Both the position numbers and the translations under genes were made by a program. 64,000 nucleotides of DNA from Lepiota brunneoincarnata (lineage: Eukaryota; Basidiomycota; Agaricomycetes; Agaricales; Agaricaceae), in the NCBI GenBank assembly GCA_023014365.1, contig JAEBUN010000028.1:496001-560000 (forward strand), in the 5' to 3' direction. The first letter of the stretch is position 1. Every line of letters starts with the position of its first letter. Below the pieces are notes generated by a model. That model did no database searches. It saw only the letters and a list, made by a program, of their open reading frames with translations, and was not told the DNA's origin. Shown here in pieces: positions 34,415-44,639 of the stretch.

Positions 34415-35539
34415 ATGGCCTCCTCCGCAAAAATCAACACACCCCCAACCTTTAATGGAGAGACCGACTACTTCCGCCTCTGGAAGGATGCAGTACAACT
34501 ATACATCGATGCAAAGCCAGGAGCCTTTCCCGATGACAAGACCAAGATACAATTCGCCCTTTCATACATGTCCACCGGCCCCGCCGCAACATGGAGAGGA
34601 GCATTCTTGGAATCAAACAAAGAACTTGATGGAAGCCAGACCCTTCCGACATGGAAGAAATTTCTCGAAGGACTCGATACATCCTTCGCCCCAAACAATG
34701 TCCCCGCCGATGCAATGGACAGAATCCGCCACCTCAAACAGAATGGACGATATATCGATGATTACATATCCCAGTTCCAGATACTTGCCTATCAGGCCGA
34801 CCTTGGAGATGGAGTGGCGGCGGTCAACTATTTCAAGAACGGGCTGGATCGCCCCGTCGCAATCAAGACAATTAGCCTCAATCCAGGAAACAAACTCAGC
34901 GACTGGTTCAAGCAAGCTCGAACAGCATATCAAATACTACAAACTCAACGCGACTATATGCAAACTCGAGGAACTCCCTCGTTTCCAACGACTTCGCGCA
35001 CTCGCCCATTTAAAGGGAAAAGAAATGCTTTTACGCGCCGTGTCTCACTGCCCTATCAAGCAACAGACCCTAACGCAATGGATATTGACCAACTTGCCGA
35101 AGCAGTCTACAACCTCGACTTTGAGGACGAGCCAGATCTATTCGCCGAGGAAGCTGATGAAGACGAGGAGACCGAAGAAGACAGACTCCACCAGTTGGTA
35201 CAAGAACGCACCCGCAAAGCCCTCAATGCAATCCTCACGGACGCCCAAAGAAAGGATCTCAAGGAAAAGAGATGCTTCAACTGCCGCAAGACTGGACACT
35301 TCGCCCGCGAATGCCCCACCAAGAAGACAATATATCGCCGATCCGAATTACCCCGCAATTTGGATGCCAGAAACCGGTCAAATGTGATATCCAGAAGAAG
35401 ACAAGCAAGCTACAGGAAAAAGAACTCGCTATACAACATACTAGAAGATGCAACCGACGAAGAAGTCGAGGACATCTACGAACATTTTGCAAATGAATCC
35501 AACCACCCAGATGCCCCTCTGGTTAAGGATTTTGCCTAA
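34415..35539 (+). CDS. gag: Gypsy Gag (capsid and zinc knuckle)
   Basis: A 374-residue intact ORF encodes the structural protein of the virus-like particle. Residues about 10-180 are a retrotransposon Gag capsid domain (PPTFNGETDYFRLWKDAVQL, GPAATWRGAF, WKKFLEGLDTSF, YIDDYISQFQILAYQADLG). An acidic region follows, then one CX2CX4HX4C zinc knuckle at about residue 288 (CFNCRKTGHFAREC) that binds the genomic RNA. The start is the first ATG in this frame with the capsid fold directly behind it. It ends 160 bases before the protease region, and pol is in a different frame. Confidence 0.92.
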   Translation: MASSAKINTPPTFNGETDYFRLWKDAVQLYIDAKPGAFPDDKTKIQFALSYMSTGPAATWRGAFLESNKELDGSQTLPTWKKFLEGLDTSFAPNNVPADAMDRIRHLKQNGRYIDDYISQFQILAYQADLGDGVAAVNYFKNGLDRPVAIKTISLNPGNKLSDWFKQARTAYQILQTQRDYMQTRGTPSFPTTSRTRPFKGKRNAFTRRVSLPYQATDPNAMDIDQLAEAVYNLDFEDEPDLFAEEADEDEETEEDRLHQLVQERTRKALNAILTDAQRKDLKEKRCFNCRKTGHFARECPTKKTIYRRSELPRNLDARNRSNVISRRRQASYRKKNSLYNILEDATDEEVEDIYEHFANESNHPDAPLVKDFA

Positions 35540-35631
35540 GGAGACTAGCCACCACGTCTAGCCCTCCACAAAGACCTCCTTCCCTTTCCTATTCACAAAA
35601 TGATATTAATGTTGTAAAGTTACAGGAATCG

Positions 35632-38600
35632 TCAGCACGCGTAATACATCTACCCTGTCGAATCTGAAAACACAAGTTCACTAAGGAAGGACCCGAAAGC
35701 GTGGAACTACTCGCCCTACTCGACTCAGGAGCAGCAGGAAACTTCATTGACCCCGGAATGGTCAAACAACATTCATTCAAAACAACACCCCTCGATCGAC
35801 CCATCGAAGTACGAAATGCCGATGGATCTGTTAACGAAAATGGAACAGCCACCCACTACACGACCCTCAACCTAACGGTTAACGGGAAGAATATGGAGAT
35901 CAAACCAAAAGTAGTCTCCCTCGGAAGCCCAAGACTCATCCTTGGATTCCCTTGGCTTGCAGAACACAACCCAGACATCGACTGGGATGCCAAACAACTA
36001 TGCTGGAGAAACGAACGTTGGGACAACACTATATTCCGAGAACTCATCCAATCCATGGAACCCGATTGGATCTACAACGACCAACTCAACCACATCTCCA
36101 CACTAGAGCCCACAAGCTTCGAAGAAATCAACTTCAAAGCCTCCGCATCACAATTCCTCGCCGTACAACATGGAGAAAAGAAAAACGACGACCCAAGAAA
36201 AGTCGTACCCACGGAATTCCACGAATACCTCCCAGTATTTAGCAAGAAACAAGCCGAACGATTCCCCCCACAACGACCATGGGATCACAAAATTGAACTC
36301 AAGGAATCATTCAAACCAATTGCCATGAAGTCCTACCGACTCTCCCTCAATGAAGAAAAGGAACTCGACACGTTCCTAGAAGAAAACCTTCAAAAGGGAT
36401 ACATTCGACCATCCGAATCGCCAATGGCATCACCTTTCTTCTTCGTAGGAAAGAAAGATGGAAAACTACGCCCCTGTCAAGACTACAGGTACCTCAACGA
36501 GCATACCGTCAAAAATGCATACAATCTCCCCCTCATCTCTCATATTCTCGACAAACTCCGAGGATCAAAATACTTTACCAAACTCGACGTACGAGCAGGA
36601 TACAACAACATCCGCATATGCAAAGGAGATGAATAGAAAGGAGCCTTCAGGACACCCCGAGGATTATTCGAACCCACGGTTATGTTCTTTGGAATGTGTA
36701 ACTCCCCAGCAACATTCCAAACCATGATGGACTCATTATTTCGAAAACTCATCGACAATGGAGGAGTAATCGTTTACATGGACGACATCCTCATTCACGC
36801 AAAAACAAAACAAGAACTTCGACGCCTCACAAGAGAAGTACTCAAGATACTCAAGGACAACGACCTATACCTCAAAACTGAGAAATGCGAATTCGAACGA
36901 CAACGACTCGAATACCTAGGAGTTATTATCACTCCCGACTCAGTTTTGATGGACCCAGCAAAGCTCAAAGGCATCGCTGAATGGCCAACACCAACTACCC
37001 CGCGCGACGTACGAAAAATTCATAGGATTTTGCAACTTCTATCGAAAATTCATACACCAATACGCCACATGGGCAAAACCTCTCAATGCCCTAATGTCCA
37101 AAACCAAGAAATTCGAATGGACAGAAGAATGCCAGAACGCCTTCGATACTCTCAAGAGAAAATTCCAAAGCGAACCGGTATTAATGGTCCCCGACCGAGA
37201 CAAACCCTTCGAAATCGAATGCGACGCATCACTATTTGCATCAGGAGCAGTCCTACTTCAACGCGACAACAATGGAGTTAAACACCCAGTCGCATACTTC
37301 TCGAAAGGATTCTCACCAGCCGAACGCAACTATCATTGCTCCGAACAGGAACTCTTCGCCATTATCCGAGCACTCAAAGAATGGCGTCACCACATAGAAG
37401 GATCATCACACAAGACCATCATATGGTCAGATCACGACAACCTTCGCCGCTGGAGAAAACCTGAAGACCTCAGTAGAAGACAAGCCCGATGGATTGCCTA
37501 CATGCAACGATTTGACATCGAAATCCAACATATCCCTGGAAAGAAAAATGGACCAGCAGACGCCCTTTCCAGACGACCCGATCATGAACCCAAGACAAGA
37601 GACAACAAACAGGTCGTTGCACTCCCTGACAAATTCTTCACCTCAGAACAGCCACAACATATCCATATTATCGACGAAAATACTAAACAGGAAATAAAAG
37701 AGCTGTGGAAGAAAGAGAAACAGACCGACATCACCCAAGAAGATGACTCAGGACACCCACGTGTTCAAGGAAAACTATTTATACCACAAGATTTACACCT
37801 CAGACGCCGCTTACTGCAAAGAGTACACGACTCGCCCACCGCAGGACACCCTGGAATCGCAGAAACAACTAGAAAACTCCAGGAATACGCCTACTGGCCC
37901 GGGATGCGATCATTTGTCAAAAACTACGTCAAAGGATGTGGTGCTTGCCAACAATACAAGATCAATCGCCACCCCCTAAAACCACCGCTTCAACCCATCC
38001 CTGGACCCCGTTCTACCCGTCCATTCTCGAACATCTCGATGGATCTTATCACAGACCTACCCCCGGACGGACCCCATGATTCTATACTGGTCGTGGTCGA
38101 CCAGCTTACGAAGGGGATAATTCTAGAACCTACTGCGAAAACCGCCAATGCGGACAAGATCGCCGAAATTCTTATCAAACGGCTATTCTCTAGATTTGGC
38201 CTTCCCGAGAAAGTTCTCAGTGATCGCGACCCCAGATTCGCTGCCAAATCCATGAAAGAATTCTACAAACAACTTGGAATCGAACAAGCACTCTCTACCG
38301 CCTACCACCCCCAGACAGACGGACAAACAGAGCGATTCAATCAAGAAATAGAACTCTACCTTGGCATCTATTGCTCATCGAACCCGAACAAATGGGTAAA
38401 GGCACTCCCACTCCTGGAATATGTCCACAACTCGAAAACACATGCCGAACACCAACATACCCCATTTGAACTCCTCTATGGATCAAGCCCCAAAGGATTT
38501 CCGACCTCCGAGGAGCCAACGAACATTCCAGCAATAGGAGAGAAGTTTAAATACCTTGCCAAGATACACCAAGAAGCCCAAGCTGCGCATGAACAAGCCA

Positions 38601-39196
38601 GACTAAAAATGGCTGCAAGATATAACCGGCCAGATATCAATCTAAAAGTTGGACAGAAGGTTTGGCTCGACAACCGCAACCTCCCAATTCAGTACGCCTC
38701 AAAGAAACTGGCCCAACGCCGAGAAGGTCCCTTCACCATAACAAGAAAACTCGGACCTGTAACCTATGAACTAAAATTACCCATCAAATGGAAGATCCAC
38801 AACAAGTTTCATGCGAGCCTCCTAATGCCTGCAGAAGAGAACGACACGCATGGGGAATACAACACAGCCCCACCACCCGACCTTGTAAATGGAGAAGAAG
38901 AATACGAGGTCGAGTCAATACTGCGCCACAGAAAATTCCGGAACAAGTATCAATTCCTAGTCAGATGGAAAGGATACCTTCCCACCGAGGATTCCTGGGA
39001 GCCAGAAGCAAACCTGGAGAACGCCAAGGAAGTCATTGAAGAATATAAAAGGGCCCACAAACTAGACAACCCCACCAATGACCCAACCACCCAACACTCG
39101 AGCAACCACTCCAGACCTCCCAGAGCCAGACAACGATGGACGCCTTCTCATCCGGGAAAGAATCATATCCCTGGCGAACCGCGTCACGGGAAATAG
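35632..39196 (+). pseudogene. pol: Gypsy Pol, broken (protease, RT, RNase H, integrase, chromodomain)
   Basis: Domains in order are an aspartic protease with LLALLDSGAAGNFID (35704-35750), RT with YMDD at 36775-36786, RNase H (ECDASLFASGAVLLQ), and integrase. The integrase has an HHCC finger (HDSPTAGHPG, CGACQQYK) and a DDE core (SMDLITDLPPDG, LSDRDPRFAAKS, HPQTDGQTERFNQE). A C-terminal chromodomain follows (EYEVESILRHRKF, FLVRWKGYLPTEDSWEPE). Lesions are TGA at 35665-35667 before the protease, TAG at 36634-36636 inside RT, and a one-base gain in an A run at about 37014-37018 that shifts the frame. The rest (37094-39196, 700 codons) is open. The copy cannot make a full Pol by normal translation. 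Confidence 0.9.
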
Positions 39197-40292
39197 CCAA
39201 CCTAACCCTGCCACCGATACCGCTGACGACCAACCAGACAGGACCAACAGTCCTTATATCATCCGGCATACCTTCCTTCCCTCCAACCAACCCGAGATAC
39301 GATCCATCCTTTTACACGAAGTTCCCTTTCATATTACCGGAACCCGTCTTAAACGCAGTCCAGCGATGGTACCCCTGGTCGACACCTGCTGGAAGACATT
39401 TACTGCTCTTCTGTATCACAAGCGCCTCGTCCACGACCGAGCAACAGAATTCGAAAAACTATGCGCCACTATTCTTTCTAGCGCAACAGAGGAACAGGAC
39501 CGCGATACCATTTCTGCCATGTTATCAACCGCTCTCACCGAATTCCCGTTCGAGAGTCCGATCCCAAGCCCGAGCAATGGAAGCGGAAGTCAGGACCGCC
39601 CTATCCTACCTATCGGGACCACCACCCAACCTTCCAACCCTCCCATGGTGGATACGAGTAACCAACCATCAAGTGTTGTACAAGCTATATCTGCTTCTAA
39701 TGACGCCCCCATCGGGACTACCACCACTCACTTATCCACCACCCGAACTCGCTGCAATTGCTGCCGTCGATTCGGCCATATCAAAGCAGGATGCCCGCGC
39801 TACCAATGTCGATATTGTCAAAAGATTGCCCCAGGCCATTACGAGAAGCACTGCGAGAGAAACCCTTACCAGCATCAACCCGCAAGTATGGTACCTGGCC
39901 TGTATCGCCGCCCACGAGGAATACCAAGCAGAGCTCGATCCCTCACACGCGAAACCACCAACAACAATATTCGACACATTGTTGCAAGCACCGAGCAGCG
40001 CCCCGCTTCAGCCAGACCCCTCCGCACCCGAATTCAAAATGCCCCCGTCGTCATTCCGACCACCAACGCCACCACCACATCTGCTAGCGGAAGCCACCGA
40101 CTTCCTGAATCAATCCTTCGGCACACCCGCCACCATTCACTCCAGAGAACCCATCGTCATCGACCTCACCCAAGACCCGCCATCCCCAGACCACCAAGCT
40201 ACCGAAGCGACTCCCCAGAACCCGACCCATACTTCGACTGGGACCCCATCGCCGAATCAAACATTACAGGAGAGCCTGTCGGATTATACTGA
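39078..40292 (+). CDS. Gypsy accessory ORF a: zinc-knuckle protein, overlapping
   Basis: A 404-residue ORF overlaps the end of pol by 119 bases and accessory ORF b almost completely in another frame. Near residue 225 it has a perfect CX2CX4HX4C knuckle (CNCCRRFGHIKAGC), followed closely by a second CX2CX6HX4C (CRYCQKIAPGHYEKHC). An N-terminal block (MVPLVDTCWKTFTALLYHKR) looks folded; the rest is S/T/P/R-rich. Two adjacent knuckles are unlikely by chance, so a nucleic-acid-binding role is plausible. No known third gypsy protein was recognised. Confidence 0.55.
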   Translation: MTQPPNTRATTPDLPEPDNDGRLLIRERIISLANRVTGNSQPNPATDTADDQPDRTNSPYIIRHTFLPSNQPEIRSILLHEVPFHITGTRLKRSPAMVPLVDTCWKTFTALLYHKRLVHDRATEFEKLCATILSSATEEQDRDTISAMLSTALTEFPFESPIPSPSNGSGSQDRPILPIGTTTQPSNPPMVDTSNQPSSVVQAISASNDAPIGTTTTHLSTTRTRCNCCRRFGHIKAGCPRYQCRYCQKIAPGHYEKHCERNPYQHQPASMVPGLYRRPRGIPSRARSLTRETTNNNIRHIVASTEQRPASARPLRTRIQNAPVVIPTTNATTTSASGSHRLPESILRHTRHHSLQRTHRHRPHPRPAIPRPPSYRSDSPEPDPYFDWDPIAESNITGEPVGLY

Positions 40293-40707
40293 GGATATGT
40301 CTGATGAGGACATCAGACCTTACGAAGGGGATAATGTTATGAACAGTCCAGACCGGGAAGAACAAGAACTATTGTTCGACTTTACAAGATGGGTACAGGA
40401 GACTACAGACCAACTACGGGCACAAGAATACGAAGACGAGGAAGGGGAATATTACACCGCCATGCAGGACCTGGCGAGAGAAGCAGGAATGGAGATAACC
40501 TTGGAGGATATATTGGAATACCCCGAGGACGAGGAAGATAACCATGGATCAACCGATCCAACCTCCGATACGGATGGAAGCACCGAGAGAATGGAGAGCG
40601 AGAACGGAGAGAACTCCATGGAGATACAATCGGGAGAAGGAGATTATGAGTCAGAGGAAAGCGATGGAACATCGCACAGCAGTAGCGAGAGTACTGACTC
40701 ATTGTAA
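39136..40707 (+). CDS. Gypsy accessory ORF b: acidic-tailed protein whose C-terminus is encoded in the LTR
   Basis: A 523-residue ORF starts inside the end of pol, in a third frame, and crosses into the 3' LTR at 40335. Its last 123 residues (from MNSPDREEQELL) come from U3 and are strongly acidic, with SGEGDYESEESD and a serine-rich end. The stop TAA (40705-40707) abuts TATAAATA. The middle has ordered-looking segments (LNAVQRWYPWSTPAGRHLL, INPQVWYLACIAAHEEYQAE) and IVIDLTQDPPSP, a SUMO-interaction-like motif. The same C-terminal sequence is open in the 5' LTR. Function is unknown. Confidence 0.55.
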   Translation: MDAFSSGKESYPWRTASREIANLTLPPIPLTTNQTGPTVLISSGIPSFPPTNPRYDPSFYTKFPFILPEPVLNAVQRWYPWSTPAGRHLLLFCITSASSTTEQQNSKNYAPLFFLAQQRNRTAIPFLPCYQPLSPNSRSRVRSQARAMEAEVRTALSYLSGPPPNLPTLPWWIRVTNHQVLYKLYLLLMTPPSGLPPLTYPPPELAAIAAVDSAISKQDARATNVDIVKRLPQAITRSTARETLTSINPQVWYLACIAAHEEYQAELDPSHAKPPTTIFDTLLQAPSSAPLQPDPSAPEFKMPPSSFRPPTPPPHLLAEATDFLNQSFGTPATIHSREPIVIDLTQDPPSPDHQATEATPQNPTHTSTGTPSPNQTLQESLSDYTEDMSDEDIRPYEGDNVMNSPDREEQELLFDFTRWVQETTDQLRAQEYEDEEGEYYTAMQDLAREAGMEITLEDILEYPEDEEDNHGSTDPTSDTDGSTERMESENGENSMEIQSGEGDYESEESDGTSHSSSESTDSL

Positions 40708-41032
40708 TATAAATAACGCTAGGATGCCATCAGCTAGGATGTGCATCATGGTCAGGACTGCGCACGACCAGTAGAACAGCCAAGTAACCTATAACGAGTA
40801 TATAGCACCTCATAGGTATATAAGGCCTGTACAAGTAGAGATTAAAGCCCTAAGCTTTAATCTTGTTAACAGCGGTCGTTTACCTCTCTGCCTTAACTTG
40901 GCGTCTTCCCTCGTTATCTCATTGAGCACGATCCACTAAGCTCTATAAGGCCAACCGTCTCGGACACCTTGTAGAGTGATTGAAGGCCGTCTTCAGTTAT
41001 CCTCGGATACAGAAGGAGCACGGATCATAACA
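40335..41032 (+). repeat. 3' LTR of the gypsy element
   Basis: 698 bp, colinear with the 5' LTR. Its U3 is the 3' end of accessory ORF b, and its TATA box lies at 40708-40715. It is followed by the CACAG duplication and then by the SINE body. Confidence 0.95.
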
Positions 41033-41370
41033 CACAGCCGATCTAGTCCGATCAAGATCGATCCAGATCCGCCACTTTGGGCTCCAACGATCTCTCCCCC
41101 AGATTTATCCCAGATTGGCGATTGCAAGACGCCAAATCGGGAACTGAGATCAAGGAGACCATCGAATTTTCCTCGGAGATAGTTTACCCACCCGAAGAAC
41201 CGAGCACACGGTAGTATCCGATGACAACCGTGCGACCTCTCTCCACTTCACAGGTATGGAGGATGAGAGGGAATCAAACCCCCAACCTTTCCGGCAGCCG
41301 TGCGCAGCCACCTCTCCCCATCTTTAGTGATCGAAACCACTGGGCTAGAGGGGCCCCCGTCCATTTAGCC

Positions 41371-41588
41371 TTTTAACACTACTAACTTCCACTGCTTCTG
41401 CCTCCTCGCCCTTCTCCACTCACCTAATGGTGTTCGCAGTGCCCGCAATTTGGGGAGTATCTTGGCCAGTTCGGTAGTAAACTCAGCCTCAGCATCGACT
41501 GATAATCAGTAATGCCAATAGTCGAACTCCAAATCTTCCAAACTCCAGAAATTCTGCAGGAGTCATTTAACATAGTCCTGTGAGAGAG
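41371..41588. other. Short intergenic stretch
   Basis: Between the SINE duplication and the F-box gene nothing is recognised. It would hold the 3'UTR of the minus-strand F-box gene. Confidence 0.3.
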
Positions 41589-42908
41589 TCAGTTAGTAAA
41601 GGTGGATCGGCAGGGCAAAATATAGCTTACATATGCCACAGGTTCAAAATCCTCCATAGCGAGAATGAATTTTGACACACCGTCAACTTTTGGGCCTTTT
41701 GGCAGTGTACAGGAACATCTGAACTCCTCCAGGCTATGACAACAATGGTCAACCACCCAGTAAGGCAAATTCATCCTGAGCTTTACATCCTTTGTATGTT
41801 TATGTTGGATACCCTTTAGCACCGACGTCACAGATGAAACACCTTCGCAGAAATCGCGTGACCAGTAATCATTGGAGAACATGGGTAGAGAGAGCTCGAG
41901 TAGCTGAAGGTCCAAACTTTCTTCTGATACCCAGTACGTGTTTGGCGTCACACAGAGCTCTTTGAGCAGGGGCGGTATTGTATTGACTTCGCCGATAGCT
42001 CCTACATCCCTGCCTCTTAGGAATGGATAATGGTTCCTCATGGTGATTGACAAGAGATGGAGATGATGGATAAACAGGGAAGATGGGATGGCAATGTGGT
42101 GGTTGCTGGTTAGATAGAGGCTTGTAAGGCTCGGTAAGCGAATCTGGTCCCAATCAAGAAAAGCCTTGTCATCGTCACTATCATAGACCAGGTGCAATAT
42201 CTCTACCAAGGAATTGGCCAGTAGCGGAGACAAGACGTAGTGTAATACTTGACAGCCCCATATCCTGGACCCGATGGTCACAGAGCAAATCTGTGGATGA
42301 ACCTCGATGACAGGCGGCACATCTGCGACCATCGAGGCAATCGGAGGTCTAATAAGTGGTTTACTGGTCCTGGAGGCACTGGTCAGTTCAATGTATCTCG
42401 TATTGGTGGCGACAGCGAGGAGCTCGGAGAAGCTAAGCGCTGTTTTTGGATTCTCTAACAACTTGTCCTCGTCGTCGTGGATCTTAACAGAGATGGTGAA
42501 AACCTGCGGAGCGTTGTGAATGATTGCGTAGATGCTTGGGGAGAATTTGAGTAGATTGAAGAGGTCGCAATTGAGGGCAGAGAGCTTAACCGGTGGATAA
42601 ACTTGCAAGAGGAAAGTGACGTCCGAGTCTGCAACATCTCCGAGAAGGTTGAACTCCGAGTTACCAGCTCCTTCGCGCAAGACACGTCTTTTGATGATAC
42701 GAGGGCGATACGCGTAAATGACGTTAGCAGTCAGGCTCTTATCATGCACGAATGCCAACACCAACGCAATGAGGTCTGGATCGTTGATATAGTTGAAAAT
42801 CTCCAACTGAATCTCTGGAGGACATGATCCTATATCCAGCCGTGAGGTGTGCTGCGATTTCGTGGTCAGAACGGAACCTTCTGTGCTAATGTGAAACAGG
42901 TTACGCAC
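41589..42908 (-). CDS. F-box-like protein
   Basis: An uninterrupted 439-residue ORF. Residues about 28-70 form an F-box-like motif (CPPEIQLEIFNYINDPDLIALVLAFVHDK), which in other proteins binds Skp1 in SCF ubiquitin ligases. The rest contains leucine-rich strands (LPSLTSLYLTSNHHI, LLKELCVTPNTYWV, LDLQLLELSLPMF) that resemble an irregular LRR substrate-binding region. F-box/LRR genes are numerous in agaricomycetes and are often carried on mobile DNA. The frame is intact, unlike the gene pieces near the TIRs, so it may be expressed. An additional upstream exon near 42960 is possible. Confidence 0.65.
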   Translation of the reverse strand: MRNLFHISTEGSVLTTKSQHTSRLDIGSCPPEIQLEIFNYINDPDLIALVLAFVHDKSLTANVIYAYRPRIIKRRVLREGAGNSEFNLLGDVADSDVTFLLQVYPPVKLSALNCDLFNLLKFSPSIYAIIHNAPQVFTISVKIHDDEDKLLENPKTALSFSELLAVATNTRYIELTSASRTSKPLIRPPIASMVADVPPVIEVHPQICSVTIGSRIWGCQVLHYVLSPLLANSLVEILHLVYDSDDDKAFLDWDQIRLPSLTSLYLTSNHHIAIPSSLFIHHLHLLSITMRNHYPFLRGRDVGAIGEVNTIPPLLKELCVTPNTYWVSEESLDLQLLELSLPMFSNDYWSRDFCEGVSSVTSVLKGIQHKHTKDVKLRMNLPYWVVDHCCHSLEEFRCSCTLPKGPKVDGVSKFILAMEDFEPVAYVSYILPCRSTFTN

Positions 42909-43799
42909 TACAGCAAAGACGCCTCTGTCTGAATCAATGCCCAGAGTACCACTGTTGGCTGGACTGATTTCCTGAAAACTCTGTAAGTCTCAGCTTTCCA
43001 TTTTGGACCTGCTGCTCACAAGCTTCTGTTTCTTTTAAGCCTGCAGCCAGCACGACTCCTCATGTTCCTCTTCTCTTTTACGTTTGATGGTAGTCTCTGG
43101 CACCATCAAGATACATTTCATAACTCCCAGGCCCTGTAGGATCGGTGTGCAACCGCAACGGAGTCATTATTGGAAGCTGCTTACCTCCTTTGCTATCCCT
43201 GTAGCGGTGGCAGCCAAGGAGGACGGATTGCCTAGGTATGGCAAACTGAGAAGTAAACGGTACATGTTGAGTTGATGTGATGGGGAACGTAGACTTTTTT
43301 TCTAACCCCTTATATAGTTCCACCTTGCTCAATTTTCACCCATCTCATTGTACCCAGGCATTTTTATCGCAGCACAATTATCATTTTATCGCTCATTGTG
43401 CCCCTTCTCCTTGGTTTTTGTTGCTGTCGATTACCAATCATGGACCTTCTGTGCCGGTATATCAACATTCTCCCGCAATGAGTGAGCGGGTGTTCATTTT
43501 CCTGTCAATGTAAGCACCGTTGCTCTCAAATTACTGCCTCTAACAAATAGACCCGCTCAGTTGCTATGAAGATCACTCAAGTGTTTTATGTGAAATGGAC
43601 ATTGCTTTACTCGAAATAGGAGAAGTACATGTAATCATTCCACTAATTGGATGCTATCATGACACGCAGACAACCATCATGAAGTAACAATTCCAAGTCT
43701 CCACCCTCCAAAATGCTGTTGGAAAATGTGCGAAATGGGCGAAACAAGCGAGGTGCTATCACCTGGTATGTTTTGCCAACTTATTGACTTTGTGACATG

Positions 43800-44518
43800 A
43801 CCACTGTTGGACTCACCTGGATCTCCCCCTCCACCCCGAACAAACATTTGATATGAACTAGGTTGACACCCCCATAAGGCTCGAGATCACAATAGACCTC
43901 CCCAGCATGACCCCAGTCCTTTGGATTCATGAACAGTCGGACAAGGATCTTGTCCGTGCTTGCATGACATTGTCTGTGTGTAAAGAATAACGTTAGTCAG
44001 CTGTCCTGCCAATGCCCTCGACATACGTTTCATAGATCTCCAACAGTTCTTTTGTTCCGGTGTCATGACGTAACACCTGCATTTCGGCGTCCAGACAATC
44101 CTGGGCAACGACGGGAGGGGACTCCTGCATTTCGATGTCCAAATCGCCCCTGCACAACTGCAGGTCGTCCCCGCACAGGGGTAGCAGTGCCACAGGCTCT
44201 TTCATCAGAGTCTGCAGAGTGTTCAGCCCCATCTTGTGTCTGTTGGTCTGAGCTCTCGATTGGTATGCCCTGGCTTTCATTTGCTCTGTGCCTCCGGAAC
44301 TATGCAGCCGTGTAAGTTCGGTGACTGGACAGTAAGTAGGATCTTATACTTGACGGAGTGCATTGAAGTAATCGCTTCTCAGGGTTCTGTTACTAGGTTT
44401 CTTCCCAGAAGACTGGACTGGTACCCTGTACTCTTTGCAGAGCTCTGCCAGCTGGTCCTTGCTATACTTTTGAAGTCTCACCTCAGTGAGTTTTGCTATG
44501 ACAGCGACTTTAGGCATA
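43800..44518 (-). CDS. Small gene with a SAP-like N-terminus
   Basis: Exon 1 begins MPKVAVIAKLTEVRLQKYSK and continues DQLAELCKEYRVPVQSSGKK, which resembles a SAP or LEM/HeH helix-extended-helix motif that binds DNA or DNA-associated proteins. Later minus-strand exons (44280-43993 and 44108-43887) give HKMGLNTLQTLMKEPVALLP, a tandem block with DIEMQES and DAEMQVL, and LVRLFMNPKDWGHAGEVYCD-type sequence, joined through short introns. Exon borders are approximate. The link to the Src1 fragment at the other end is tempting, because Src1 proteins carry HeH domains at the N-terminus, but no continuity is shown. Confidence 0.45.
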
Positions 44519-44639
44519 ATGGTAGAAAACAATGATTCACATATCCACCCTTACCCAGACTGCACGACTGGCCATCATGGGAATATCGGATTAAACAATA
44601 CAGTGTATTAGTTATATACCAGACCCCATCCTCCCAATA

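Larger units (their letters stand above)
32790..41032 (+). mobile_element. Ty3/gypsy chromodomain retrotransposon, complete with both LTRs
   Basis: The element is 8,243 bp, bounded by TGTTATG...CATAACA LTRs and a 5-bp duplication CACAG (32785-32789 and 41033-41037). Order: LTR, leader, gag, protease, RT, RNase H, integrase, chromodomain, two overlapping accessory ORFs, LTR. This order and the C-terminal chromodomain place it in the chromovirus branch. It sits in SINE copy 1. The two 698-bp LTRs differ at only two positions that I noticed, so insertion is recent, yet pol carries two stops and a frameshift. Confidence 0.95.
32032..41358 (-). mobile_element. Long SINE, copy 1 (tRNA-like head, LINE-like tail), split by gypsy
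   Basis: On the minus strand the element starts at 41358 with a tRNA-like head of about 105 bases. The A box TAGCCCAGTGG is at 41337-41347; the B box is GGTTTGATTCC at 41270-41280, one base off the consensus. The body runs to a tail (CGTAAATTGGGGGTTTT then A's) ending at 32032. A hairpin (GGGTCCTCCCTCACGGGAGGGCCC) lies just before the tail. It is flanked by a 12-bp target duplication. Without the gypsy element the SINE is about 1,079 bp, long for a SINE. It codes for no protein and must borrow LINE enzymes. Confidence 0.82.

Noticed and set aside
33678..35387. A 569-codon ORF overlapping the gypsy leader and gag in another frame
   Set aside because: It lacks domains where it overlaps gag, and its openness follows from the low-T, C-ending codon usage of gag. 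The gag frame has the capsid and zinc knuckle. The first 240 codons in the leader carry tandem repeats but no recognisable protein.
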